From Actinokineospora diospyrosa (GTDB lineage: Bacteria; Actinomycetota; Actinomycetes; Mycobacteriales; Pseudonocardiaceae): 64,000 bases of DNA. A program made the translations under genes and the position numbers. The notes beneath the pieces are model-generated. The model was given only the letters and a program-made list of their open reading frames with translations, had not been told where the DNA came from and made no database searches. Below are positions 15,975-24,497 of the stretch, in pieces (the first letter of the stretch is position 1; each line of letters begins with the position of its first letter). The stretch covers positions 186,001 to 250,000 of the forward strand of contig NZ_JAMTCO010000007.1 of NCBI RefSeq assembly GCF_024171925.1. The letters are read 5' to 3'.

Positions 15975-17069
15975 ATGAGCGAGGCACCCGCGGTCGCACC
16001 ACCGACCGACACGCCCGCGATCGAGGACCTGGCCACCGCCAAGGCCCTCGCCGCGCTTCGCCTGCCGCTGATCGGCCTGCCGCTGGCCGCCGTCGTCTTC
16101 GCCGCACCGGCCATCTGGCTGGCCTCGGCGGGCGCGGGCTGGATCGGGATCGCGGTGCTGACCATCGGCGCGCTCGCGTTCGTGATCACGGCGATCCTGG
16201 CGGTGATCATCACCGGCTTCTGGATCGGCCCCGCCGGGCGGTTGCTGCGGGCTGAACCGTGGCGAGCCGCATCGGTCAAGGTCTACCGGCCCACCAAGGG
16301 CTTTCCGCGCGCACGGTTGGTAGTCCAAGAGGCGGACGGGACCACGGTGAACCTCTTGGCCCCAGCGCTGCCATGGGCCGCGCAGCAGATCCTCGCGCGT
16401 ACCGGCAAGATCTGGCTGGTAGGCCCGGACGACAAGGGCTGGGTTGCCATCCGGTCGAGCGGCCTAGCGCTTCCGCTCGGGCAGGCCCGGGTCACCCAGG
16501 CTGACCTATCGAGCGGCTACGAGATCAGCGTCGACCAGCCCGATCCGAGCCGGGCATCCCTCGCCTCCGGTGACGCCGTCCTGGCCAAGGTGATCGCCAC
16601 CCCACGTAAGAGGTCGCGCACGGACTTGGTCGCGCCGGTCGTCCTCTTGGCGTTCGCGGGCTTCGTCGTAGTGGACCTGCTTAAGCGCGGCGTCCGGTCT
16701 GACCAGGTGTGGCTAGCCGTCGGGGTCTTCGTGGGCACCCTCATCATCGCCGGCTTCTTCGCGTGGCGGCTCTACAAGGCTCTGTACTGGGCAAAGATGG
16801 ACCGTCTGCTGTCTGCGGGCCCGTGGAAGTCGGTCTCGGTAGAGCTACCGGAGCCGACGAGCGTGGGCAGGGCGACGGTGACGGCACAGGCGACTCTGCC
16901 GGATGGCCGTATTGTGCCAGTGACACTTCCGCGCGCTGTTCACGCTGTCCGCGCGAATATCGCGGCCACCGGAAAACTGTGGGTGGCGGGTACGCCTACC
17001 GCGGGAAAGCGGATGGCAGCGGGAATCCCCGGCTATCCATTCCTCAACCGCGCCGAGTTCGGTTCCTGA
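15975..17069 (+). CDS. membrane protein with duplicated domain, unknown function
   Basis: A 364-residue protein with two hydrophobic hairpins (about 30-85 and 215-260). Each is followed by a similar soluble segment beginning R/SAGPW or RAEPWRAASVKV and containing an ARL.V/ATVTAQATLPDG strand pair, LPWAAQ or LPRAVHAV, and a K.WLVG or KLWVAG end. This shows an internal duplication of a membrane hairpin plus a beta-rich domain. ATG 15975 has CTGGAGGGG upstream. The 3' end overlaps the convergent gene by 37 bp. No recognised family. Confidence 0.8.
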   Translation: MSEAPAVAPPTDTPAIEDLATAKALAALRLPLIGLPLAAVVFAAPAIWLASAGAGWIGIAVLTIGALAFVITAILAVIITGFWIGPAGRLLRAEPWRAASVKVYRPTKGFPRARLVVQEADGTTVNLLAPALPWAAQQILARTGKIWLVGPDDKGWVAIRSSGLALPLGQARVTQADLSSGYEISVDQPDPSRASLASGDAVLAKVIATPRKRSRTDLVAPVVLLAFAGFVVVDLLKRGVRSDQVWLAVGVFVGTLIIAGFFAWRLYKALYWAKMDRLLSAGPWKSVSVELPEPTSVGRATVTAQATLPDGRIVPVTLPRAVHAVRANIAATGKLWVAGTPTAGKRMAAGIPGYPFLNRAEFGS

Positions 17070-17590
17070 CCGGCGCCAAGCCACCCGCGCGTGGCCCGCT
17101 CGGTCACCAGCGCGGCCGCCTTGATCCCGTCGAGCTCGTCGGCGACCTCGTCCGCGCCGACCAGCTCCTCGACCCCGCTCACCGAGGTCTCCAGCTGGCC
17201 GATCAGCGTGTTGTACGTGTCGGTCAGCCGCTCCAGTTCGTCCACATCGTCCGCCGCGACGTCGACCCGCACGATCGCCGACGCCCGCACCGCGAACCGG
17301 CGCAGGATGCGCTCCAACACCTCCAGCGTCTGGTCCAGCCGCGGGTCGAACTCACCGCGGACCGACTGGAACCGTCGCAACCAGACGTCCTCAGCGGAGT
17401 CCGGCTCGATCGCGGGCGGCGCGACCTCCGGCTCCCTGATCAGGTGCGCGATGCCCGCGCGGCCGCCGAGCACGACGAGGCCGACCCCCACGGTCATCCA
17501 CGCGGGCAGGTGAATCGCCCAGGCGACGCAGGCCGCGCTCGCCGCTAACAGCAGACCCCAGGGATCGGCCAGTTCTCTCGTGTAGCCCAT
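17033..17590 (-). CDS. membrane-associated coiled-coil protein, unknown function
   Basis: A 185-residue protein starting at ATG 17590 (ribosome site AAGGGTGGG). It has a short hydrophobic hairpin (about residues 10-48) and then a cytosolic helical region with heptad character (RRFQSVRGEFDPRLDQTLEVLERILRRF, DDVDELERLTDTYNTL). It resembles actinobacterial proteins annotated only as hypothetical. It overlaps the convergent gene at its 3' end. Confidence 0.75.
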   Translation of the reverse strand: MGYTRELADPWGLLLAASAACVAWAIHLPAWMTVGVGLVVLGGRAGIAHLIREPEVAPPAIEPDSAEDVWLRRFQSVRGEFDPRLDQTLEVLERILRRFAVRASAIVRVDVAADDVDELERLTDTYNTLIGQLETSVSGVEELVGADEVADELDGIKAAALVTERATRGWLGAGQEPNSARLRNG

Positions 17591-17703
17591 TGCCCACCCT
17601 TTAACCACCCAGCCAGGACAGGGCCAAGATCCTAGGGGGAAACACCCTCCAATTGCGACCCCGACGCTGGTTGGTAATTTGCGGACAATGGGTGCCGGGG
17701 TGG

Positions 17704-17743
17704 TTGATTGGGCGGTATTCGAATGTGAACACCGCCCAATCAA
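17704..17743 (-). terminator. hairpin terminator after hmgA
   Basis: Perfect 13-bp inverted repeat TTGATTGGGCGGT/ACCGCCCAATCAA with a 14-nt loop, 7 bp past the hmgA stop. Confidence 0.7.
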
Positions 17744-17750
17744 AATCGAA

Positions 17751-18926
17751 TCAGTTCCAGTCGGGGCCGCGCTTGCTCCAGCTCCAGGCGTACCTCGGGT
17801 CCTCGCTGTCGGTGGCGGCCTCGCCCAGGTCCAGCGGTCGGAAGGTGTCGACCATCACCGCGGTCTCGTCGAAGTAGTCCGCGCCGATCGAGGCCTCGGC
17901 CGCGCCGGGCTGCGGGCCGTGGGTGAACCCGCTCGGGTGCAGAGACAGCGACCCGATGCCGATGCCGGAGCCCTTGCGCGCCTCGTAGTTGCCCCCCACG
18001 TAGAACATCAGCTCGTCGGAGTCGACGTTCGCGTGGTTGTAAGGCACCGGGATCGCGTCGGGGTGGTAGTCGACCTTGCGCGGCATGAACGAGCAGATCA
18101 CGAAGTTCGGGCCCTCGAAGGTCTGGTGCACCGGCGGCGGCTGGTGGATCCGGCCGGTGATGGGCTCGAAGTCGTTGATGTGGAACGCCCAGGGGTAGAG
18201 GCAGCCGTCCCAGCCCACCACGTCGAACGGGTGGTTGGCGTAAGTGAACCGCGTTAGGCCTGCCCGGTGCCGCACGAGCACCTCGACGTCCTCACCCTCG
18301 ACGAGCAGTGGCTCCGTGGGACCCCTCTGGTCGCGCTCGCAGTAAGGGGAGTGCTCGAGGAACTGACCCTTGGTCGACAGGTAGCGCTTAGGCGGCCCGA
18401 TGTGACCAGACGCCTCGACGATGTAGAGCCGCATCTCGCCGTTGGGCACAACGCGGTAGGTGGTCGAGGTGGGGATGACGAGGTAGTCGCCGTCAGACAC
18501 CTCAAGAGCGCCGTAGACGGTCTCCACCGTCCCGCTGCCGCCTTGGACGTAGAACAGCTCATCGCCTACCGCGTTGCGGTAGAGCGGGCTGGGCGCGGAC
18601 GCGATGGCGAAGCCGATGATGACGTCCGAGTTGCCGAACAGGGTCCTGCGGCCGGTCACCGCGTCAGTGTCGGCGCCGAACTTGAGGTCCTGGGTGCGGA
18701 AGTGCCGCGGCTTGAGCGGGTGGTTCGGCACCAGCTTGCCGCGGAAGTCCTCGACGACCTCGGCGTTCACGATCGCGGTCGGCAGGTGGCGGTGGTAGAG
18801 CAGTGCGGAATCGGAGGAGAACCCCTCGACCCCCATCAACTCCTCGGCGTAGAGCTTCCCCTCCGGTGAGCGGAACTGGGTATGCCTCTTGCGGGGGATG
18901 TCCCCAACGCGCCGGTAGTGCGGCAT
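17751..18926 (-). CDS. hmgA: homogentisate 1,2-dioxygenase
   Basis: A 391-residue non-heme Fe(II) dioxygenase opening homogentisate to maleylacetoacetate, the ring-cleavage step of tyrosine and phenylalanine catabolism. Family landmarks are MPHYRRVGDIPRKRH at the N-terminus, ELFYVQGGSGTVET, HPFDVVGWDGCLYPW and the metal-binding segment PYNHANVDSDELMFY with His and Glu ligands. A further His lies in HPSGFTHGPQPG. It diverges from the fahA operon across a 95-bp gap containing a 23-bp palindrome, so both arms are probably co-regulated, most likely by the IclR protein at 21094-21771. Confidence 0.96.
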   Translation of the reverse strand: MPHYRRVGDIPRKRHTQFRSPEGKLYAEELMGVEGFSSDSALLYHRHLPTAIVNAEVVEDFRGKLVPNHPLKPRHFRTQDLKFGADTDAVTGRRTLFGNSDVIIGFAIASAPSPLYRNAVGDELFYVQGGSGTVETVYGALEVSDGDYLVIPTSTTYRVVPNGEMRLYIVEASGHIGPPKRYLSTKGQFLEHSPYCERDQRGPTEPLLVEGEDVEVLVRHRAGLTRFTYANHPFDVVGWDGCLYPWAFHINDFEPITGRIHQPPPVHQTFEGPNFVICSFMPRKVDYHPDAIPVPYNHANVDSDELMFYVGGNYEARKGSGIGIGSLSLHPSGFTHGPQPGAAEASIGADYFDETAVMVDTFRPLDLGEAATDSEDPRYAWSWSKRGPDWN

Positions 18927-18971
18927 TGCTCCTCCGAAGACCTCTCAAGACCCTGCTGTGACGTTCGCCGG

Positions 18972-18994
18972 AGATGTTCGACTAGCGGACATCT
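18972..18994. promoter_or_regulatory. palindromic operator between hmgA and the fahA operon
   Basis: AGATGTTCG and CGGACATCT flank ACTAG (8 of 9 arm positions complementary). It overlaps the presumed -35 of the rightward promoter (TACGCT -10 at 19010-19015, six nt before the GTG start). A likely site for the IclR-family regulator encoded in the operon. Confidence 0.55.
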
Positions 18995-19021
18995 TTGTTC
19001 AGTTGGCGGTACGCTACTAGC

Positions 19022-19897
19022 GTGTCAGCCGTGTCAAGCGCAGCTCCCCTCCCAGTGCCCGGTCCGCGCGGCATCCCGCCGCTGTTCGCGCGGCTTGTCG
19101 ACGACGCGGCCCTGTTCCCCCCGGGCAACGCGCCCATGCCCGACGCGGTGCGCATGCACCTCGCCGGTCGGGACGGCGAGCGCGCGGGCGTGATGGGCCT
19201 GTTCCTGTGCAACGCCTCCCGCCTGCCCGAGCTCATCACCGAGCTGGTGAAGGCGAAACCGGCCAAGCCGGTCGCCCTCTCGCTGGTGATCGACACCGGT
19301 CTGGGCGGGGTGCCCAAGGCCCTGTCGATCGTCGAGTCGCGAGCCGAGCTGCTCGCGTTGCGGATGGTCGAGATGCCCGCCCCCGCCGACGTCGACGACG
19401 TGTGGCTCGAGCGGGTGAACGAGTTCGTGCCCGAGGACGTCATCCGCGTCGTGGAGCCCCGCCGGGGCGGCCAGGAGTGGCTCGACGGCATCCGCCGGGT
19501 CGTCGACCACGGCAGCTGGCCCAAGATCCGCTGCGGCGGCCTCAGCCGCGAGGCGTTCCCCAGCGTGGACGAGGTCGCCGACTTCCTGGCGGTCATCAGC
19601 CGCGGTGAGGCCTCGTTCAAGGCGACCGCTGGCCTGCACAACGCGGTCCGCCACACCGACCACGAGACCGGCTTCGACCACCACGGCTTCCTGAACCTGC
19701 TGGTCGCGACCTCGCGGCTGCTCTCAGGCGGGGACGTGCGCGGCGCGCTGTCGGAGACCGACGGCACCGTGCTGGCCGCCGAGGCCGCCGAGCTGTCCGA
19801 CCAGGCCGCGCACGCGGTTCGGGCGGTGTTCGGTTCGTACGGATCCTGCTCGCTCAGCGAGCCGGTGGAGGACCTGGAAGGGCTGGGCCTGCTGTGA
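19022..19897 (+). CDS. conserved protein of the homogentisate operon, unknown function
   Basis: A 291-residue protein starting at GTG 19022; TACGCT lies six nt upstream, fitting a leaderless start. Conserved-looking blocks are LVDDAALFPPGNAPMPDAV near the N-terminus, then alternating strand/helix segments, KIRCGGLSREAFPS, and FKATAGLHNAVRH with a His pair near residue 205. The alternating pattern suggests an alpha/beta (possibly TIM) barrel. Its stop overlaps the fahA start, placing it in tyrosine catabolism. Between HmgA and FahA the pathway needs maleylacetoacetate isomerase, which is not otherwise encoded here, so that role is possible but unproven. Confidence 0.8.
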   Translation: MSAVSSAAPLPVPGPRGIPPLFARLVDDAALFPPGNAPMPDAVRMHLAGRDGERAGVMGLFLCNASRLPELITELVKAKPAKPVALSLVIDTGLGGVPKALSIVESRAELLALRMVEMPAPADVDDVWLERVNEFVPEDVIRVVEPRRGGQEWLDGIRRVVDHGSWPKIRCGGLSREAFPSVDEVADFLAVISRGEASFKATAGLHNAVRHTDHETGFDHHGFLNLLVATSRLLSGGDVRGALSETDGTVLAAEAAELSDQAAHAVRAVFGSYGSCSLSEPVEDLEGLGLL

Positions 19898-21090
19898 GCT
19901 GGATCGACGACCCCGCGTTCGCCGAGGACAAGCCCTTCGGCCCCCAGACGCTGCCTTACGGCGTCGTGGAGACCTCTGACGGGCCTGCTGTCGCTGTGCG
20001 CGTCGGCGACCACGCCTTGCCGCTGAGGCCCATTGCGGACGAGTTCACGGCGGAGCTGGCCGAGCTTGTCGCGGCTTCTTCGCTAGACCCGCTGCTCGCC
20101 GCAGGTAGGCCTGCCTGGTCCGCGCTGCGCGCGAGGCTCACGGAGCTGGTGAAGGCCACTGCCGCGCCCGACGGCGCGGTGCTGTTGCCGCTGTCGGAGA
20201 CCAAGACCCGCCTGCCGTTCACGGTCGGCGACTACGTGGACTTCTACTCGTCGCGCAACCACGCCGAGAACGTCGGCCGCATCTTCCGGCCGGACACCGA
20301 CCCGATCTTCCCCAACTGGAGCCACCTGCCCGTTGGCTACAACGGTCGCTCCGGCACGGTCGTCGTCTCCGGCACCGACGTCGAGCGCCCGCACGGGCAG
20401 CGCAAGGGCGACGACGGCCCGGTCTTCGGCCCTAGCGTCCGCCTGGACATCGAGGCCGAGATCGGTTTCGTCTGCGGTGGGCCCGTCGCGCGCCGCGTGT
20501 CCACCTCGGCCGCGGCGGACCACGTGTTCGGCGTGGCCGTCGTCAACGACTGGTCCGCCCGCGACATCCAGGCCTGGGAGTACGTGCCGCTCGGCCCACA
20601 CCTGGGCAAGTCGTTCGCGACCTCGATCGGCGCCTGGATCACCCCGCTGGAGGCGTTCGCCGCCGCCCGCGTCGCGGTTCCCGACCCCGGCCACCCCCGG
20701 GTGGACTACCTGGTCGAGGACACCAACTGGGGCCTGGACATCCACCTCCAGGTGTTCTGGAACGGCACCCTCGTGTCCAAGCCCGACTTCGCGGGCATGG
20801 CGTTCTCCTTCGCCCAGCAGCTCGCGCACATGACCGTCAACGGCGCCTCCGTGCGCCCCGGCGACCTGTTCGCCTCCGGCACCATCTCCGGCCCGGAGAA
20901 GCACCAGCGCGGCTCGTTCCTGGAGCTGAGCTGGGGCGGCAAGGAGCCGATCACCCTCGACGACGGCAGCGAGCGCACGTTCCTGCAGGACGGCGACACC
21001 GTCGTCATCACCGCCACCGCGCCAGGTCCGGACGGCACGGTCATCGGCTTGTCCGAGGTGACCGGGACCATCCTGGCCGCGGGGGACTGA
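19894..21090 (+). CDS. fahA: fumarylacetoacetase
   Basis: A 398-residue hydrolase splitting fumarylacetoacetate into fumarate and acetoacetate, the last step of tyrosine degradation. FAH-fold motifs are DYVDFYSSRNHAENVGRIF, LPVGYNGRSGTVV, the metal-binding ExE region (LDIEAEIGFVCGG) and VVNDWSARDIQAWEYVPLGP. The GTG overlaps the preceding stop (GTGA). It is followed after 3 bp by the IclR regulator gene. Confidence 0.96.
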   Translation: MSWIDDPAFAEDKPFGPQTLPYGVVETSDGPAVAVRVGDHALPLRPIADEFTAELAELVAASSLDPLLAAGRPAWSALRARLTELVKATAAPDGAVLLPLSETKTRLPFTVGDYVDFYSSRNHAENVGRIFRPDTDPIFPNWSHLPVGYNGRSGTVVVSGTDVERPHGQRKGDDGPVFGPSVRLDIEAEIGFVCGGPVARRVSTSAAADHVFGVAVVNDWSARDIQAWEYVPLGPHLGKSFATSIGAWITPLEAFAAARVAVPDPGHPRVDYLVEDTNWGLDIHLQVFWNGTLVSKPDFAGMAFSFAQQLAHMTVNGASVRPGDLFASGTISGPEKHQRGSFLELSWGGKEPITLDDGSERTFLQDGDTVVITATAPGPDGTVIGLSEVTGTILAAGD

Positions 21091-21093
21091 CCG

Positions 21094-21771
21094 GTGCCTG
21101 GCATACGGTCGACGGGACCGGTTACCCGACAGCCGGTCCCGGTGGCCAAGGAGAGCTCGCTCACCCTCGACCGCGGCCTGGCGTTGCTCCAGGCCGTGGC
21201 CGACTCCGACACCGAGGCGCCGACGATAAGCGACCTGGCGGCGTCTATAGGCGCCAGCCGGGCCGCTGTGTACCGGCTGCTCGTGCCGCTGCAGGCACGC
21301 GGTCTGGTGCGGCGTGAGGGGTCGAAGGTCCGCCTCGGTCTGGGCTTACTCCAACTCGCCGCGAAGGTCGCCCCGCAGCTGCGCGTGGCGGCCCTTCCGG
21401 CGCTGCGGGAGCTCGCCGAGGCAGTTGGCGCTACCGCACACCTGACGGTCGCCGATGGCGATGAGGCCCAGGCTGTCGCCGTGGTCGAGCCGTCTTGGAC
21501 GACCTATCATGTGGCGTACCGGGTCGGCACTCGTCACCCGCTGCACAAGGGCGCGGCCGGTAAGGCCATCACGATGCGTCCGGGGGATCCGGGCTGGTTG
21601 GGTTCGGTCGGTGAGCTGCAGCCAGGCGCCTACGGGATAGCTGCCCCGGTTCGCGGGGTGCTGGATCTGCGCGCAAGCGTTGGCGTCGTCACCTTCGAGC
21701 CGTTGGACGGGATGGTCGTCGGCCCGAAGGTGGTCGCTGCGGCCGCGGTCATCGCCGAGTCGCTCCGCTAG
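21094..21771 (+). CDS. IclR-family transcriptional regulator
   Basis: A 225-residue regulator with an N-terminal winged helix (LTLDRGLALLQAVADSD, PTISDLAASIGASRAAVYRLLVPLQARGLVRREG) and a C-terminal GAF-like effector domain (TAHLTVADGDEAQAVAVVEPS, HPLHKGAAGKA). The effector domain is shorter than in full-length IclR proteins (about 250). Co-transcribed with fahA, it probably controls hmgA and fahA through the palindrome at 18972-18994 in response to a pathway intermediate (inference). Its 3' end overlaps cutA by 4 bp. Confidence 0.9.
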   Translation: MPGIRSTGPVTRQPVPVAKESSLTLDRGLALLQAVADSDTEAPTISDLAASIGASRAAVYRLLVPLQARGLVRREGSKVRLGLGLLQLAAKVAPQLRVAALPALRELAEAVGATAHLTVADGDEAQAVAVVEPSWTTYHVAYRVGTRHPLHKGAAGKAITMRPGDPGWLGSVGELQPGAYGIAAPVRGVLDLRASVGVVTFEPLDGMVVGPKVVAAAAVIAESLR

Positions 21772-22088
21772 CCCCTGGTCTCCGCGGTCACCCAGTCCAG
21801 GTACTCGGGACTGCCCTGAGCGATCTCCACAGCTACGACCTGCGGCAGGTCGTAGCTGTGGTTGCGCTGGATGTGCTCGATCAGCGCGGTAACCCTGTCT
21901 GCGGTCGTCTTAACCACCAACCGCCACTCGGGGTCCTTGGTGATCGCCCCCTCCCAGCGGTACACGCTGGTGATGGGGACGATGTGCACGCATGCGCCCA
22001 GATGCCCCGCCACGATGCTGGTGGCGAGGCTCTCGGCCTCCTCGGCCGTGCCAGTGGTTGTCACGACCTGGAAGTGATCGGCGCCCAT
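21768..22088 (-). CDS. cutA: CutA-like divalent-cation tolerance protein
   Basis: A 106-residue trimeric ferredoxin-fold protein with family motifs FQVVTTTGTAEEAESLA, LGACVHIVPITSVYRWEG, EWRLVVKTTADR and HSYDLPQVVAVEI. The single Cys in GACVHI corresponds to the proposed Cu-binding site. The cellular role is unclear (metal tolerance or signalling). It is immediately downstream of the manganese-exporter-like gene on the same strand (16 bp), so both may lie under the Mn riboswitch. Confidence 0.93.
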   Translation of the reverse strand: MGADHFQVVTTTGTAEEAESLATSIVAGHLGACVHIVPITSVYRWEGAITKDPEWRLVVKTTADRVTALIEHIQRNHSYDLPQVVAVEIAQGSPEYLDWVTAETRG

Positions 22089-22104
22089 GCCGTGATCCTA
22101 GGGA

Positions 22105-22701
22105 TCAGAAGATCGCTTCGTAGGCGGCGAACAACGCGAAGCCCGCGAAGACCACCCCGGCCACGCGCTGGATCAGGTGCGGCTTGATGCGTTCGGCGAT
22201 CTTGCGCCCCACAAGCACGGCAATCCCAGCGACGAGCACCAGCGCTACCCACGCGCCCAAGCCAACCCAGACGGGCGACTCGTAGCGCGCTGATAGCCCT
22301 GCCGTGGCGATCTGCGAAGCGTCACCCCACTCGGCGGCGAACAAGACGCCGAACGATGTCAGCGCAGCCCGCCAGAACGAGACGGTCGGGTTGGCCTCCT
22401 GGGCGTCGGCGACCTCGTCGTCCTGCTTAGCGAAACCTTCCCTGAGTAGCAGGAAGGCACCGAGCGCGAACAGCACGGCCACCACGCCTGCCACCACCTG
22501 GTCGGGCAGCAGCGTCAGCACGCCGCCGAACGCGGCGGCGATCACGCATTGCACCGCGAACGCCGCGCTGACCCCGACGAACACCGGCCACGCGCGGTAG
22601 CGGGTCGTCAGGATCAGGGTCGCCACCAGCGTCTTGTCCGGTAGCTCGACGGCGAGCACCAGCGCGAAAGCACTGGCGAACGCGATCAGGTCACTTCCCA
22701 C
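22105..22701 (-). CDS. GDT1/TMEM165 (UPF0016) family manganese exporter
   Basis: A 198-residue, six-span membrane protein with the two family signatures ELPDKT (about residue 19) and EWGDAS (about 121), arranged as two inverted three-helix repeats around an acidic loop. Family members export Mn2+ (MneA in Vibrio) or exchange Ca2+/Mn2+ for protons. The first motif is ELPDKT rather than EVGDKT. GTG 22701 was chosen because GGAGGAC lies 8 nt upstream; the frame runs open further through the riboswitch leader. The riboswitch next to it fits induction by excess manganese. Confidence 0.93.
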   Translation of the reverse strand: MGSDLIAFASAFALVLAVELPDKTLVATLILTTRYRAWPVFVGVSAAFAVQCVIAAAFGGVLTLLPDQVVAGVVAVLFALGAFLLLREGFAKQDDEVADAQEANPTVSFWRAALTSFGVLFAAEWGDASQIATAGLSARYESPVWVGLGAWVALVLVAGIAVLVGRKIAERIKPHLIQRVAGVVFAGFALFAAYEAIF

Positions 22702-22720
22702 AGCGATGTCCTCCACGTCC

Positions 22721-22901
22721 GGGCCCGGACGGAGGAAGGCGAGCTCTTCTCCGACCGGGCATGGTCCTACCCGGCCGGAGGTCTCGTTCGCCCGCTTTAA
22801 GCGGGTGAGGCACCGGACTCGATCACGAGTCAGTATGTCGATGTCCTCGCCGGACCGCCGGATGGCTGCGGTCGCGGGAACTACTCCCCTCAGGCCCGGT
22901 A
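22721..22901 (-). ncRNA. yybP-ykoY manganese riboswitch
   Basis: The leader of the exporter gene contains the hallmark GGGGAGTAG (22890-22882) and, about 95 nt later, ACGAGACC (22787-22780), the two loops forming the Mn2+ site in this class. CGGGCC at the 5' end can pair with GGCCCG at the 3' end as P1. The perfect palindrome GTCCGGGCCCGGAC (about 22717-22730) lies right before the ribosome site GGAGG, a plausible expression platform acting on translation or termination. Ligand and family are established knowledge; assignment is by motif. Confidence 0.85.
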
Positions 22902-23018
22902 AGCCTACCCGCGAGAGGTAGCTCTGCCGAACGTGTACCTGGTCACGGGACCTACGTCCCGCACGGACAGGACTCGCGCACCTGCGAATTCCGGCGGCCC
23001 AGGTCGACACTGTTCATC

Positions 23019-24488
23019 GTGGACGTTCTGGAGTTGGCGCGGTGGCAGTTCGGGATCACCACCGTCTACCACTTTCTGATGGTGCCGCTGACCATCGGTC
23101 TTGCGGTGCTGGTCGCCGGGATGCAGACCGCGTGGGTCCGCACCGGCCACGAGAAGTACCTGCGGATGACCAAGTTCTGGGGCAAGCTGCTGCTGGTCAA
23201 CTTCGCCATGGGCGTGGTGACCGGCATCGTGCAGGAGTTCCAGTTCGGCATGGCCTGGAGCGAGTACTCCCGCTTCGTCGGCGACGTGTTCGGCGCGCCG
23301 CTGGCGATGGAGGGCTTGGTCGCGTTCTTCGTCGAGTCCACCTTCCTCGGCCTGTGGATCTTCGGCTGGGACCGGCTGCCCAAGCGGGTGCACCTGGCCT
23401 GCGCCTGGGCGTTCAGCCTGGCCACGATCGCCTCGGCGTACTTCATCCTGGCCGCGAACTCGTGGATGCAGCACCCGGTCGGGGTGGAGCTGGTCGACGG
23501 CAAGCCGCGGCTGACCTCGATCTGGGCCGTGCTGACCAACAACACCGCGCTGGCCGCGATCCCGCACACGGTGGCCGGGTGCTTCGCCGTGGCGGGGGCG
23601 TTCCTGGTCGGCATCGGCGGTTGGCACCTGTGGCGCCGCCGCGACGACGACGGGCCGGTGTGGCGGGCGTCGGTGCGCTACGGCGGCTGGGTCGGTGTGG
23701 TGGCGTTCAGCGCGCTGGCGATCACCGGTGACGTGCAGGGCAAGCTGATGTTCGAGCAGCAGCCGATGAAGATGGCCGCTGCCGAGGCGCTGTGCCACAC
23801 CGAGCAACCCGCGAGTTTCTCGATCTTCGCGATCGGCGACGTGACCAGGCCGGACTGCGAGAACGTCAAGTCGATCACGGTGCCCGCCCTGCTGTCGTTC
23901 TTGGCGCACAACGACTTCAACAGCGAGGTCCGCGGCATCGAGGACCTGGTCCAGGAGTACCGCGACCGTTACGGCGCCAACTACCCGGTGGACGACCGGC
24001 TGGGTGAACTGTCCGGCAAGCCGATCGACTACGTGCCCAACCTGCCGGTCACCTACTGGGGCTTCCGGCTGATGATCGGCTTCGGCGCGCTGGCCGCGCT
24101 CGCCGCCGTCGGGGTGCTGTGGGTGACCCGACGTGGCCGGATCCCGCGCGGCAAGTGGTTCCCGATCGCCGTGCTCGGCGGGATCGCGACCCCGTTCCTG
24201 GCCAACAGCTTCGGCTGGATCTTCACCGAGATGGGTCGTCAGCCGTTCGTGGTGGTGCCCAACCCGTCCGGTGTGGACGGCGTGTGGATGTTCACCGCGC
24301 GCGGGGTCTCCGGGCTGACCACCGGTGAGGTCTGGACGTCGCTGATCGCGCTGACCCTGGTGTACGGGGCGCTGGCGGTGGTCGAGGTGTTCCTCATCGC
24401 CAAGTACGTGCGCGGTGGTGTCGCCGGGGTCATGCCGCCCAAGCCGCCGGACAAGACCGACGACGACCAACTCGCCTTCGCGTACTAG
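23019..24488 (+). CDS. cydA: cytochrome bd oxidase subunit I
   Basis: A 489-residue integral membrane quinol oxidase subunit. Near the N-terminus is the conserved His of heme b595 (ARWQFGITTVYHFLMVPLTIG). Heme b558 ligands lie around GMAWSEYSRFVGDVFG and NSWMQHPVG. The quinol-binding Q-loop region includes QGKLMFEQQPMKMAAAEAL. GWIFTEMGRQPF is a typical CydA signature near the C-terminus. It reduces O2 to water with menaquinol electrons without proton pumping and serves at low oxygen or under stress. Start is GTG 23019. First gene of cydA-cydB-cydDC. Confidence 0.97.
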   Translation: MDVLELARWQFGITTVYHFLMVPLTIGLAVLVAGMQTAWVRTGHEKYLRMTKFWGKLLLVNFAMGVVTGIVQEFQFGMAWSEYSRFVGDVFGAPLAMEGLVAFFVESTFLGLWIFGWDRLPKRVHLACAWAFSLATIASAYFILAANSWMQHPVGVELVDGKPRLTSIWAVLTNNTALAAIPHTVAGCFAVAGAFLVGIGGWHLWRRRDDDGPVWRASVRYGGWVGVVAFSALAITGDVQGKLMFEQQPMKMAAAEALCHTEQPASFSIFAIGDVTRPDCENVKSITVPALLSFLAHNDFNSEVRGIEDLVQEYRDRYGANYPVDDRLGELSGKPIDYVPNLPVTYWGFRLMIGFGALAALAAVGVLWVTRRGRIPRGKWFPIAVLGGIATPFLANSFGWIFTEMGRQPFVVVPNPSGVDGVWMFTARGVSGLTTGEVWTSLIALTLVYGALAVVEVFLIAKYVRGGVAGVMPPKPPDKTDDDQLAFAY

Positions 24489-24497
24489 GAGTCCACT

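Noticed and set aside
22905-24470. Long minus-strand frame over cydA
   Set aside because: Low-complexity His/Arg/Gln-rich translation, mirror of the real cydA gene.
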